This document shows, one piece after another, positions 26,334 to 35,178 of a stretch of 64,000 nucleotides of DNA; the first letter of the stretch is position 1, and every line of letters begins with the position of its first letter. The translations under genes were made by a program, and so were the position numbers. Location: assembly GCF_019203985.1 (NCBI RefSeq), contig NZ_JAGSPD010000003.1, forward strand, positions 1 through 64,000. Direction: 5' to 3'. This stretch comes from Winogradskyella luteola (GTDB lineage: Bacteria > Bacteroidota > Bacteroidia > Flavobacteriales > Flavobacteriaceae). The notes below the pieces were generated by a model. It was given only the letters and a program-made list of their open reading frames with translations. It did no database searches and was not told the origin of the DNA.

Positions 26334-27491
26334 TTATTTTCTAGCAGCTTCCATGGCTTTATAGCGTTCTGGATCCTCGGCCAAAATTTTCTCCAATGCT
26401 TCAGGATCATTATCCAAGTAGTCATCAAACGTCCATTTTGCTTTGGCACCTTCACCGTCTTCACCGTTTTCCTGGTTGAGCTCTTTGCTCAGTTTTGGTT
26501 TTGGTGTTAACGCATCAATAGCGGTTTTTGCAGCTTCAAAGTCTGCAGTTGCCAATTTCTCGTAAGCAGAAACTTCCTTAGCCGTGTATTTTTTGTCCTT
26601 AAGGCCTTTAGCGACCAATTCCTTGACTTCAGCAGAAACCTCGGTTTCGTCTTCGTCTTCAGTTTCCTTTTTGCCTTTCGATTTTGGCTTTTTCTCTTTA
26701 GAATCTTCACGATACTTTAATGCATCGATTTTCATTTTAGATTTCGCTTCAGCAATTTGCTCGTCGGTTGCATCAGCATCTAGGCCTAAATAGGCGATTA
26801 ACTCTTCTCTATCCATGATTAATTTTGATTTATTCTTAGTTTTTGCGCTCACTTCTGGCACAATAGGTGCACCACAAGCTGCGAGTGAATCCACATCGAA
26901 TTCTGTAAATGACTCAACCTCACCTTCAATAGCATCCACAAAACCTTCAGCTAAAAGCTCCTGTGCATCCATCCAGTAGTCACCATCTTTCCAAAGGGCT
27001 TCTATTTCAGCTTCGGTTTTGCTTGTTTTTTTGGCATAAGCTTTTTTATAGTCTTTAGTGATGTTTTCACCCAATTTAAGTGAGCTTTTAATCTCTTTAA
27101 TGTTACCACGTGCACCTATCATAGGCATATGAATCATACCTTGAGTGTTAGATTTTATTGTGGTATGAAAGTGAGATGTTAAATAAGTAAATGCAGAAGC
27201 CATTAGGGCATGAACCTTAATCTTTACCTCATCGAACTGCTGAAACAAAGCCAGTAAATCATTGGTAGCAAATACAGAACCGCCTTCAGAACTTCCCTCA
27301 ATGACTGCATTTTTAGCGCCAGATTTAAGAGCTTCATCTATTTGTGTTCGTAGCTTACTGCCATCTTCAGCGGACCAGGACCAAATACGGCCAATAATCT
27401 TAAAATAAGCAACACCTTTATCTACAGCTGCAGATATAGAACCTACTTCTTTTCCTTTTTCAGAAAACGCTATGAGTTTTTTGTAAATCAC
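26334..27491 (-). CDS. Prohead protease (ClpP/S14-like) fused to scaffold
   Basis: 385 residues from a GTG start. Residues about 15-200 have the ClpP-like crotonase fold: EGSSEGGSVFATNDL, the nucleophile region HALMASAFTYL, HMPMIG (His) and DYWMDAQELLAEGFVDAI (Asp). Residues about 225-385 are charged and helical, fitting an internal scaffold. ATG26816 (Met226, MDREELIAYLGLD) could start a separate scaffold of 160 residues, as in Mu genes I and Z. It is the first gene of the minus-strand virion module. Confidence 0.8.
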   Translation of the reverse strand: MIYKKLIAFSEKGKEVGSISAAVDKGVAYFKIIGRIWSWSAEDGSKLRTQIDEALKSGAKNAVIEGSSEGGSVFATNDLLALFQQFDEVKIKVHALMASAFTYLTSHFHTTIKSNTQGMIHMPMIGARGNIKEIKSSLKLGENITKDYKKAYAKKTSKTEAEIEALWKDGDYWMDAQELLAEGFVDAIEGEVESFTEFDVDSLAACGAPIVPEVSAKTKNKSKLIMDREELIAYLGLDADATDEQIAEAKSKMKIDALKYREDSKEKKPKSKGKKETEDEDETEVSAEVKELVAKGLKDKKYTAKEVSAYEKLATADFEAAKTAIDALTPKPKLSKELNQENGEDGEGAKAKWTFDDYLDNDPEALEKILAEDPERYKAMEAARK

Positions 27492-27649
27492 AGGGCAAAA
27501 ATCAATAGGAAAGCAAGCCTAAAAAAATCTCTGTACGGAATCAGGAGGTTTTTGATACGGTTTTTGTAACGATAGCCTACAGACTTCGTATTTAAAATTC
27601 CTTTACAGAGGTATCATTAGGATATTTGCCAAGTACTTAAATAGTAAGA
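27492..27649. promoter_or_regulatory. Divergent late promoter region
   Basis: 158 bases between the minus-strand tail module and the plus-strand head module. GATATTTG at about 27627-27634 (7 of 8 to TAnnTTTG) points toward the terminase genes. An inverted pair CTCTGTA / TACAGAG spans much of the gap and could bind a late activator. No clear minus-strand promoter is visible. Confidence 0.4.
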
Positions 27650-28189
27650 ATGGCAAAAGATAAAGCGAGAGCTGCTGGAAAGATTTTGTATGTGGATCAG
27701 GGGAAAACCGCCAAAGATTCAGCTAAACTTGTAAAAGTTACCGAAAAGACATTTGGTAACTGGATTGAAAAATACGGTTGGAAAAAACTTCGTGATGCAA
27801 AAGAGAATTCAAGAGATCAGCGTATCGATAATATCAAAAACGTTATCGATGGTATCACTGAAGACCGCCAAGCTACAAGGACGCGGTTAAACGAGTTAAA
27901 GGCCGATTTAAAAACCTATTTAAATACCAAGGACGATGATGCCGTTGAGATCACTCGGGAGATGATCACGGAAGCGCGTAAAGAAATCGTTGGTTACGAT
28001 GACGCCATCAGCAAATGGAATAAAACCCTTGAGAACTTTGATAAGGAGCGAACGGTTTCACTTTCCAATTACCTCTATGTTATGGACGAAGTGTTTAAGG
28101 ATATGCAGATGGTAGATACAGACCTGTATTTAAAGACCTTGGATTTTCAAGAACAACATATTACTAAAGCCAGTTTAAAACTAGGATGA
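27650..28189 (+). CDS. Terminase small subunit-like protein
   Basis: 179 residues. The N-terminal HTH (KDSAKLVKVTEKTFGNWIEKYGW) followed by long charged helices fits a small terminase. It is two genes upstream of the large subunit, with a 4-base overlap into the next gene. Confidence 0.7.
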   Translation: MAKDKARAAGKILYVDQGKTAKDSAKLVKVTEKTFGNWIEKYGWKKLRDAKENSRDQRIDNIKNVIDGITEDRQATRTRLNELKADLKTYLNTKDDDAVEITREMITEARKEIVGYDDAISKWNKTLENFDKERTVSLSNYLYVMDEVFKDMQMVDTDLYLKTLDFQEQHITKASLKLG

Positions 28190-28449
28190 TAAAGAAACTA
28201 TTAAGCTTCCTTTGGAACGGAGCCGACCAGAGACAGTATTTTATTGAGATTGGTGTTTGGTTCTTAAAAAAGGGCATTGAAGTCGAAGTTGGCCAGATCA
28301 TAAAGGAGAAAAAAATAAACCACGTAAAAGGCAAGCCTTTGAAAGTTACTGTGGTGAAGGATGTGATTTGGAGTTTAAAGGAAAACACTGTAAGGCACAT
28401 CGAGGAGACACAATTGATTTCTGAAGACCAAAAGTACACCAAGAAGTGA
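28186..28449 (+). CDS. Small phage protein between terminase subunits, unknown function
   Basis: 87 residues with basic, beta-rich sequence (GVWFLKKGIEVEVGQIIK). It overlaps the small terminase gene (ATGA) and the large terminase GTG (GTGA), so the three are translationally coupled. No family recognised. Confidence 0.6.
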   Translation: MIKKLLSFLWNGADQRQYFIEIGVWFLKKGIEVEVGQIIKEKKINHVKGKPLKVTVVKDVIWSLKENTVRHIEETQLISEDQKYTKK

Positions 28450-29960
28450 AACGCAAAGACAAAATAGCATTAGAGCGCTATAAAAAGCGTCTTGAGTTTG
28501 CCCGAAGTTCTGGTGAAGTCAATCCTTTTGAGACCAAACAAGAACAAAAGGAACGTATCGAACGTGCTAAGAAGGACTATGCATATATGTGCCAAGAGTA
28601 CTTTCCGCATTATGCCACTTCCAAACCTGCAGATTGCCACTTAAAGGCCGCAAGACAGACCTTAAGAAATCCAATTATCAAAAAGTTTGATGAGATGCCT
28701 CGTGGTTTTGGTAAATCTGTTATGGATGATATACTAATCCCATTTTGGCTCTGGATGAATGATCAGGCACATTATATGGTTCTGGTTACGGTTTCAAAAG
28801 ACAGGGCTTCAGAATTGCTAGAAGACTTGAGAGCTGAATTTGAGGCCAACCCAAAAATCATTAATGACTTTGGCGAACAAGCAGGCACTGGACAATGGGA
28901 AAAAGGCTTCTTTATAACTCAAGGCGGTTTTATGGCTAAAGCATTAGGTGCAGGACAATCAGTACGTGGTTTACGCGTAAAGAGCCAAAGACCAGATTAC
29001 ATTGTCGTTGATGATCTTGAGACTAAGGAACTCATAAAAAATCCAAAGCGTCAAGACGAATATGTAAAATGGATTGAGCGTGATTTAATACCGACCATGG
29101 ACGGTCCTATAAGACGTCTTATATACGCCAATAACCGGTTTGCTCCAGTTATGATACAGACGAAGCTTCAGGAGCGTCATCCAGATTGGATTGTAAATCA
29201 TGTTAAGGCTTATGATCCTGTAACCTATAAACCAACATGGCCAGAAAAATACCATGATGATTATTATCGAGAGTTAGAAAAGGAAATGGGAACCTTGGCA
29301 CTAGAGGCTGAGTATTTACAAATCCCAAAAGTAGAAGGCTACTACTTTAAGCCAGAGCATATCCAATACGGTAAAATGCCAAAGCTCAACCAATTTAAAA
29401 TCATTATTGGCACTTGGGATGTTGCCTATTCCGGAAGTGCTACTGCAGATTACAATTCCATTGATGTTAAAGGGATTTATAATAAAGATTTCTGGGTCAT
29501 TGACACTTTTGTAAAGCGCTGTAAAATGCGTGATGCCGTTGCTTATATGTGTAGTTTTCAAAAAAACCTACCTAAAACCGTAACGGTACACTGGAGGTTT
29601 GAAGCTCAGTTCTGGAATGATGAAGTTGAGCGTGTAATAAAGGAAACCGAAAAGACTTTTGGAATAAAGCTTAACATTCTAAAGATACAGGTTCCTAAGG
29701 TAAAAAAAATGGATAGAATTTTGAGCTTGCATCCGTATTACCAAAACAGCAGGATATTCTACAATGAAAAATTAAAGAGCCATAATGATACTCAAGTTGG
29801 TATTGCACAATTATTATCCATTGAACCCAACTATAAAACCAATGATGATTATCCGGATTCACAGCAAATGGGCATCGTGTTGATGGAACCTTATAATGTT
29901 GAAAATACTGGTCTCAATTACCGTCAAGGCAAAATGCGACCTAAAAACGAAAGAATATGA
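28446..29960 (+). CDS. Terminase large subunit (Mu gp28-like)
   Basis: 504 residues from a GTG start. Walker A-type MPRGFGKSV, Walker B DYIVVDDLE and a C-terminal RuvC-like nuclease (IIIGTWDVAYSGSATADYNS, with further acidic residues) are present. It pumps DNA into proheads; in Mu it cuts the packaged host-flanked DNA. Confidence 0.9.
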   Translation: MKRKDKIALERYKKRLEFARSSGEVNPFETKQEQKERIERAKKDYAYMCQEYFPHYATSKPADCHLKAARQTLRNPIIKKFDEMPRGFGKSVMDDILIPFWLWMNDQAHYMVLVTVSKDRASELLEDLRAEFEANPKIINDFGEQAGTGQWEKGFFITQGGFMAKALGAGQSVRGLRVKSQRPDYIVVDDLETKELIKNPKRQDEYVKWIERDLIPTMDGPIRRLIYANNRFAPVMIQTKLQERHPDWIVNHVKAYDPVTYKPTWPEKYHDDYYRELEKEMGTLALEAEYLQIPKVEGYYFKPEHIQYGKMPKLNQFKIIIGTWDVAYSGSATADYNSIDVKGIYNKDFWVIDTFVKRCKMRDAVAYMCSFQKNLPKTVTVHWRFEAQFWNDEVERVIKETEKTFGIKLNILKIQVPKVKKMDRILSLHPYYQNSRIFYNEKLKSHNDTQVGIAQLLSIEPNYKTNDDYPDSQQMGIVLMEPYNVENTGLNYRQGKMRPKNERI

Positions 29961-30376
29961 TTTACATCACAGATGATGATTTAAGAACCGATAGCTTTCA
30001 GCGCTTTATTGATGACAGTACGGCTGATTTTGCAGATGCAAAAGACAATGCTGAACTCAAAGCCATTGGCAAAGTAAAAACACTGATTAAAGGGCGTTAC
30101 GACGTTGATCTCATTTTTGATGAACAAAATCCACTGCGTGATGAGTATATGGCCGACATCATTACCAAACTTACACTTTGTAAAATTTTCAAAAGGAATG
30201 CCGGTAGAAAACTGCCAACTGATCTAAAGGAAGATTGGGAATGGGCCATGAAGCAACTCGAAAAAATAAACGGTGGTAAAATTGTACTGGAGCTTCCGGT
30301 TAACACCGACGATGAAGGCAACCCAACCGCAAAGCCCATGTTTGGCAATAACAGTAATAAAGACTTCTATATATGA
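29957..30376 (+). CDS. Mu gp36-like protein (DUF1320)
   Basis: 139 residues. MIYITDDDLRTDSFQRFID, then AIGKVKTLIKGRYDVDLIF and a helix ending DWEWAMKQLEKI match the DUF1320/gp36 family, thought to act at the head-tail connector. It overlaps the terminase and the portal gene by 4 bases each. Confidence 0.7.
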   Translation: MIYITDDDLRTDSFQRFIDDSTADFADAKDNAELKAIGKVKTLIKGRYDVDLIFDEQNPLRDEYMADIITKLTLCKIFKRNAGRKLPTDLKEDWEWAMKQLEKINGGKIVLELPVNTDDEGNPTAKPMFGNNSNKDFYI

Positions 30377-31662
30377 AATTACCTAAGTTTATATACGATC
30401 CCATTGCAAATTATATCCTAAGGAATACGGATGAATTCACGCTTAAAGTTGCTGCAGCTACAAAGTCGGGTAACAACTATGCCTCTGGTAAAATTACCAA
30501 AGAGGCAGAGACCATGGCCGCACAAACACTTAAGGAATGGAAGAATGCACTTTTGCTCGCTACCGATCCTGAGGAGCCTAACTTTTTGTTACTGGATAAA
30601 CTCTATAAAAACCTAAAGTTAGACAGTCACCTGGTTGCCTTGTTTGAAAACCGAACCGAACCAGTACAGGGAGCACCATTTAAATTAGTGGATGAGTCCG
30701 GCAAAGAGGATGAGGATGCCAAGGAACTATTGGAGGCGATGTGGTTTATTGATTTCATTGCTTGCTGTATGAACAGTAAATGGGAAGGTGTAAAGGTTGT
30801 AGAGCTTTATGACCTCGATGACAATATGATGCTGAATGATATTGAGGAAATCCCTATGGCACACGTTATACCTACTAAGGGCATAATCACCAAAGAGGCA
30901 GGTGGTACCACAGGCTGGAGTTATAAAGAGGGTGTATTTGCAGATAACTATATACAAATAGGCAAAGATGGTTTTCTGGGACTAATGGCACAATTGGCAC
31001 CTTTGGTATTGGGTAAAAAACTAGGCTTCGGTTCCTGGTTAGACTATATTGAAAAATACGGAGTGCCTCCTATTTTTGCTATTACCGATCGCGAAGACCA
31101 AGAACGTATGGATCAGCTCTTTGAGGCCTTATTGAATTTTAAGAGCAATAACTTTATGGTTGGCCGTGGCCAGGAAGAATTTACGATAGGTAAGGACATG
31201 TCTGGAGGCAATGTAGATATCTTTGATAAATTGATATTGCGTTACAACTCAGAACTGAGCAAACGTGTTAATGGTGCCACTGGTACCACAGATGAAAAAG
31301 CGCATGTAGGTGCTGCACAAGTGCATGCTGATATTCTTAAAACAAAGCATAAACTCGACAAGTTCTTTGTAAAGGTCATCATCAACAATCAATTGTTTCC
31401 AAGGTTGGTAAAGTTGAGTCCGGTATATGCTCCTTTGGAGCGTTTAAAGTTTGAATGGGACGATACCGAATCACTAAACCTAAAAGAGCTTTTAGAGTAC
31501 ATTGAGAAGCTGAGCGTTAATTATGAATTTGATATTAAGGAACTGGCCATATTGACCGGATTGCCAATTACGGGATTAAAGCAAACCGCTTTACCTGCAC
31601 CAGAACCAAAAGAAGATCCAAAACCCGATCCTAAAAAAAAAAGTCTAAAAAAGGTAGTTTAG
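30373..31662 (+). CDS. Portal protein (Mu gp29-like, DUF935)
   Basis: 429 residues. Contains RTEPVQGAPFKLV, GSWLDYIEKYGVPPIFAITD and VNGATGTTDEKAHVGAAQVH, all typical of gp29 portals. The C-terminus is Pro/Lys-rich (PEPKEDPKPDPKKKS) and coincides with two A-rich slippery sites just before the TAG, through which ribosomes could pass into the MuF frame. Confidence 0.85.
   Translation: MKLPKFIYDPIANYILRNTDEFTLKVAAATKSGNNYASGKITKEAETMAAQTLKEWKNALLLATDPEEPNFLLLDKLYKNLKLDSHLVALFENRTEPVQGAPFKLVDESGKEDEDAKELLEAMWFIDFIACCMNSKWEGVKVVELYDLDDNMMLNDIEEIPMAHVIPTKGIITKEAGGTTGWSYKEGVFADNYIQIGKDGFLGLMAQLAPLVLGKKLGFGSWLDYIEKYGVPPIFAITDREDQERMDQLFEALLNFKSNNFMVGRGQEEFTIGKDMSGGNVDIFDKLILRYNSELSKRVNGATGTTDEKAHVGAAQVHADILKTKHKLDKFFVKVIINNQLFPRLVKLSPVYAPLERLKFEWDDTESLNLKELLEYIEKLSVNYEFDIKELAILTGLPITGLKQTALPAPEPKEDPKPDPKKKSLKKVV
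31635..31662 (+). promoter_or_regulatory. -1 frameshift signal joining portal and MuF frames
   Basis: In portal phase the codons run AAA-AAA-AAA, AGT, CTA-AAA-AAG, GTA, GTT, TAG. A-AAA-AAA at 31635-31641 and A-AAA-AAG at 31647-31653 are both in the canonical -1 phase. The -1 frame is open from 31635 to the MuF stop. A possible downstream stem pairs GCAGC and ATTAT (31671 on) with ATAAT and GCTGC. Confidence 0.6.
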
Positions 31663-32915
31663 ACAAAATTGCAGCCTATTATAATCTTAATTGTTGCGGT
31701 TCTGATAATGCTGCACCTTTTGCGCTTTCTCTTACAAAATGGAACAAGATCATAGAGCGTGTTGCTAAAGACCTTCATAATGGTAAAATAAAACCAACTG
31801 ATCTCAGCGAGGAACTTCTAAAAACCACTTACGGTGAGCTCAATTCTGCATTGGCTGAAGGTTATGGTACCAGATTTTCTAAAATGGACAAAACGAATAC
31901 CAAAACGGTTCAACAGCTGAAGCAAAACATCTACAGGTTCTCAGCTGCAAAAACATATCAAGAGCTTCAAAAATTCAATACTTATCTCGTTGATGAAGAC
32001 GGTAAAGAGCGTTCGTTTAATGACTTTAAGAAATTAGTCTTGGACAAACATCCAGCCTATAATCTCAATTACCTGCAGGCAGAATACCAAACCGCTAAAG
32101 CTTCAGCACAAATGGCCGCTAAATGGCAGCAATTTCAACGTAACAAATCGAGGTATCCTAACTTAAGGTATAAAACGGTGGGTGACGAACACGTGCGTGA
32201 TGATCATAGAACGCTAGATGGATTTACAGCAGCTATCGATGACAAGATTTGGGATCGAATTTACCCACCTAACGATTGGAGATGTCGTTGCTATGTACAG
32301 CAAACCGATGCATCAGTTTCGGATACTAAACTAAAGCTAGACTTTATGAAGCCTGAGTTTAGTGTAAACGTGGGTAAAACAGGTGTTGTGTTCAACGATA
32401 AAGCGCATCCTTACTATGTTATGCCAAAAAAGGACAAGGATGCCGTAAACGTGGCTCTTGAGAGTTTTAAACTTCAGGCAGGCTATGGCCGTGCCAAATA
32501 TACTTCCAATAGTGGAGGTAAGGTCTTTGTAAGTGACTTTGTGGATCCAAGAGATTTGTTTGATAATTACCAAGTTGCAAAAGCTTTGGCCGATAAGGGC
32601 ATGACGGTAAAAATAAGACCTCATATTGACGGCAGCGTTATAAAGAACACCAAAAACCCGGAATATTTAATAGGTAAAAAGATTTCTGAGCGAAAAGCTC
32701 CCAAGGGCTTAAATTTAAGAAACGTATTTAGAAAAGCCGTAAGACAAGGTAGTGAAGTGGTGGTGATTGATTTAATGGATAATGAAAACTCAATAACTGA
32801 AGTTAAAAAGGTTGTAAGTAAACAACTGAGCAGAACGGATCGCTTTCCTTCAATAAAAGAAGTCATCATTATTTCAAAAGACAAAAAAGCGATTGAACGC
32901 ATAAAGCGTAAATAA
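31653..32915 (+). CDS. MuF-like minor head protein with C-terminal CdiA-CT-like toxin domain
   Basis: The frame is open without ATG, GTG or TTG until the TTG at 31851, yet codes sensible protein from 31653 on (GSLDKIAAYYNLNCC, then FALSLTKWNKIIERVAKD). It is therefore probably made as a portal fusion by -1 frameshift. The MuF core holds VGDEHVRDDHRTLDGF and PPNDWRCRCYVQ. The last about 130 residues (DLFDNYQVAKALADKGMTV, KNPEYLIGKKISERK, EVVVIDL, KEVIIISKD) resemble nuclease toxin tails of the CdiA-CT/PD-(D/E)XK kind. MuF toxins of this plan are known in temperate phages. No immunity gene is recognised next to it. Confidence 0.7.
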   Translation, partial: GSLDKIAAYYNLNCCGSDNAAPFALSLTKWNKIIERVAKDLHNGKIKPTDLSEELLKTTYGELNSALAEGYGTRFSKMDKTNTKTVQQLKQNIYRFSAAKTYQELQKFNTYLVDEDGKERSFNDFKKLVLDKHPAYNLNYLQAEYQTAKASAQMAAKWQQFQRNKSRYPNLRYKTVGDEHVRDDHRTLDGFTAAIDDKIWDRIYPPNDWRCRCYVQQTDASVSDTKLKLDFMKPEFSVNVGKTGVVFNDKAHPYYVMPKKDKDAVNVALESFKLQAGYGRAKYTSNSGGKVFVSDFVDPRDLFDNYQVAKALADKGMTVKIRPHIDGSVIKNTKNPEYLIGKKISERKAPKGLNLRNVFRKAVRQGSEVVVIDLMDNENSITEVKKVVSKQLSRTDRFPSIKEVIIISKDKKAIERIKRK

Positions 32916-32917
32916 CA

Positions 32918-32939
32918 AAAGCAACCTTGCGGTTGCTTT
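32918..32939 (+). terminator. Hairpin after the MuF gene
   Basis: Perfect 9-bp stem AAAGCAACC-TTGC-GGTTGCTTT right after the MuF stop. The T-run is short, so it may attenuate or process the transcript rather than end it. Confidence 0.5.
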
Positions 32940-32999
32940 GCTGTGATGCACATTCTTGATATTATCGCGAACTTCGTCACAATGCAAATATAACAAAAT

Positions 33000-33512
33000 A
33001 TGAGCCAAATTAACCAGATACCCGATTTTTTAGGTATGGCAGAACAACTAAAAGTTGATCTACAGATGGATGCCGAAATAATGGGTATGGATTTTATACA
33101 CCAAAACTTCTATGATGAAGGTTGGCATGGTGCTGCTTATGAATCTTGGGAAACCAGAAAACAAAGCAGTACCTACAACTTGTTGCGCGTTACCAACTAT
33201 CTATTTAATAGCATCAACGTATCCAGCAGCTCTGTAGAGCAAGTGGTTTTTGAAGCTGATGCTCCTTATGCTGAAATACATAACTCTGGTGGTATATTAA
33301 ACATTCCTGTAACAAAACGTTCCAGAAAGTTCTTTTGGGCCATGTTCAAAGCCACTGGAGATAAGAAATGGAAGTGGATGGCACTTACCAAAAAGGAACG
33401 TTTTACTATAAAAATGGATAAGCGTCAATTTATGGGTGATTCACCTAGCTTTGATAAGCAATGGGATGCCCACGTAATCAATGAAATTTTAACACGATTT
33501 AAACGTCTTTAA
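33000..33512 (+). CDS. gpG-like virion morphogenesis protein
   Basis: 170 residues. YESWETRKQSSTYNLLRVT, ADAPYAEIHNSGG and the final MGDSPSFDKQWDAHVINEIL are the hallmarks of the phage virion morphogenesis (tail completion S / Mu G) family. It follows MuF as in Mu. Confidence 0.75.
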   Translation: MSQINQIPDFLGMAEQLKVDLQMDAEIMGMDFIHQNFYDEGWHGAAYESWETRKQSSTYNLLRVTNYLFNSINVSSSSVEQVVFEADAPYAEIHNSGGILNIPVTKRSRKFFWAMFKATGDKKWKWMALTKKERFTIKMDKRQFMGDSPSFDKQWDAHVINEILTRFKRL

Positions 33513-33527
33513 AAGCCTATTTAAACC

Positions 33528-34043
33528 ATGCAGAATTGGAAAGATCTTTATTTAGAACATGCTGAACTTATTAGTGATGGCATTGCCGCTATCAACTGGG
33601 TAGACCTTTGGCACAACCAGGTTAATTTTTTAACAGAGGAACATCCTTTTGCAACACCTGCAGTATTTTTGAGTTACCGTACATTGACCACGGATGATGT
33701 TGGCCAAAAGGTACAGAACGTTAAAGCACAAGTGGATGTGTATCTGTATTATGAGACCTTTGCCGACACCTATAAGGATGCCGTTAACCAGGAAAGCGCG
33801 TTGGAGTTTATTGACCTTATGGATGAGATATACAAGTTACTGCATGGCTCTAAAGGTGAAAATTACAGTAGTATGAGGCGTCTGGGTTTTGCACCAATGG
33901 ATACTGGTAACGCTGGTAATCTTTATCGAATAAGCTATGAGTGTATCTTAATGGATTACTCGGCCATAAAGCAATATACTGATCACGAGCTCGAGGAGAT
34001 TGATGTTGAGCACTCTGACGATCCTTACGAGATTGAAGTGTAA
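33528..34043 (+). CDS. Tail terminator/completion-like protein (gp37 position)
   Basis: 171 residues. Alpha/beta with FLSYRTLTTDDVGQKVQNVK and VDVYLYYETFADT, the layout of tail terminator proteins (beta-sheet with one long helix). Last gene of the plus-strand module; 15 bases after gpG. It converges on the early operon. Confidence 0.55.
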   Translation: MQNWKDLYLEHAELISDGIAAINWVDLWHNQVNFLTEEHPFATPAVFLSYRTLTTDDVGQKVQNVKAQVDVYLYYETFADTYKDAVNQESALEFIDLMDEIYKLLHGSKGENYSSMRRLGFAPMDTGNAGNLYRISYECILMDYSAIKQYTDHELEEIDVEHSDDPYEIEV

Positions 34044-34080
34044 TAAAAAGCCCGAATACGTCTTGTCGTAATTCGGGCTT
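34044..34080 (-). terminator. Terminator of the early operon
   Basis: Perfect 10-bp stem AAGCCCGAAT / ATTCGGGCTT with the loop ACGTCTTGTCGTA. On the minus strand a run of five T follows, so it ends early-operon transcription. The plus strand has no T-run, so late read-through into the antisense of early genes is possible. Confidence 0.7.
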
Positions 34081-34101
34081 AGCTACATTAATTAGTCGGG
34101 C

Positions 34102-34335
34102 CTAGCCCAGTTTATCTTTTTTAACGATAATAGGAAAGGTAGCCCTTTCAATTATATCTTTGATTGATTCAGTTTGGTTCTTGATTATCTTTGTTGTTTG
34201 ATCTAAAAGATTTATTGGATCTTCTCCCATGTATATTGCATCTACAACTTTTCTAAAAACTTGCTCTGTTTGATACCTATTCATTCCATCATCAAATAAG
34301 TTTATTACTTCATCTATTGAATTGTATTTTCTCAT
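34102..34335 (-). CDS. Small early phage protein, unknown
   Basis: 77 residues, overlapping the 60-residue gene by 4 bases. Helical with SIDEVINLFDDGMNRYQTEQVF. Last gene of the early operon. No family recognised. Confidence 0.6.
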   Translation of the reverse strand: MRKYNSIDEVINLFDDGMNRYQTEQVFRKVVDAIYMGEDPINLLDQTTKIIKNQTESIKDIIERATFPIIVKKDKLG

Positions 34336-34514
34336 ACTCTATAAAATATTATATCCTCAATGGTTCTGACTTCCCTGAAGAATTTTTTTGCAAGCTTATG
34401 CTTTATCCAAGCATCAGAAAACTTCTGTACACCATATTCTGTGACATTGATAAGACGCTCATGTTCTGATCGGATTGCTTCGTAGAATTCATTGGTCTTT
34501 GTTTTAGCAGCCAT
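34332..34514 (-). CDS. Small early phage protein, unknown
   Basis: 60 residues, basic and helical (EAIRSEHERLINVTEYGVQKF). The layout looks like a small DNA-binding or regulatory protein but no motif settles it. Coupled to the next gene by ATGA overlap. Confidence 0.6.
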   Translation of the reverse strand: MAAKTKTNEFYEAIRSEHERLINVTEYGVQKFSDAWIKHKLAKKFFREVRTIEDIIFYRV

Positions 34515-34537
34515 GGTACAAATTAAACACTAAGGTT

Positions 34538-34951
34538 TTAATTTTCCAAAAGCAGTTTTACATCTGTAAATTCCTCAAAGTTCTTTTTACCTGAGCTCAA
34601 CAAAAATCTATCGCTTGCAGAAAACTCATCTATTGGTTTTAAGGCTTCAGCTTCGTTGTAGTAATTAACAGCCTTTTTTAATATAGGAACAGAAAGTTCT
34701 AGTTCTACCATAGCTACCTGAAGTGCTGCATTGTAATAGTCATCTGCAATAAGATAAAGTGCAGATGCCTTGGCTTTATTGCATTTTTCCTGAGGCTCTA
34801 TTGCGCATAGATCTTCTATTTGAGACAAACCTTCTTTTAGAACTTCTGTAGTCGATCTAGATTTTATCTTATCCTTGTAAATGGTTTGTAAATCCTGAGC
34901 TTGTGCAAAGCCCATAACGAGCAATGCTAATGTTAATAATGATGTTTTCAT
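34538..34951 (-). CDS. Exported phage protein, unknown function
   Basis: 137 residues. A clear flavobacterial signal peptide (MKTSLLTLALLVMGFAQAQ then D) is followed by about 118 residues of helix-rich sequence with two Cys (CAIEPQEKC), perhaps a TPR-like helical repeat. An exported protein in an early operon suggests lysogenic conversion or superinfection exclusion in the periplasm; this is inference. Confidence 0.6.
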   Translation of the reverse strand: MKTSLLTLALLVMGFAQAQDLQTIYKDKIKSRSTTEVLKEGLSQIEDLCAIEPQEKCNKAKASALYLIADDYYNAALQVAMVELELSVPILKKAVNYYNEAEALKPIDEFSASDRFLLSSGKKNFEEFTDVKLLLEN

Positions 34952-34977
34952 AATGTAAATTTAAAAAATTAAAACAA

Positions 34978-35178
34978 CTAACTGATAAGTTTATAATCAT
35001 CACCTTTTATCACTTTTTCTATATTAGTATCGAAGGTTTTATTTTCATTTTGAAATGTCACTGCTATTACATAATCACTGCTAGAAACCACATTTGTAGC
35101 TCTAATCTCTGTAATCTTAAATTCTTCCCCATCAATAGTGTAGGTTTGCCCTTTAAAAACTTCATTCAAATATGCCAT
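34978..35178 (-). CDS. Small phage protein, unknown
   Basis: 66 residues, beta-rich (GQTYTIDGEEFKITEIRATN), like a small SH3-type barrel. It overlaps the upstream gene by 17 bases. Confidence 0.55.
   Translation of the reverse strand: MAYLNEVFKGQTYTIDGEEFKITEIRATNVVSSSDYVIAVTFQNENKTFDTNIEKVIKGDDYKLIS

Noticed and set aside
26334-27491. Housekeeping ClpP protease
   Set aside because: It carries a scaffold-like C-terminal half and sits directly before the capsid gene.
33000-34043. Immunity protein for the MuF toxin
   Set aside because: Both genes downstream read as virion proteins (gpG, tail terminator-like).
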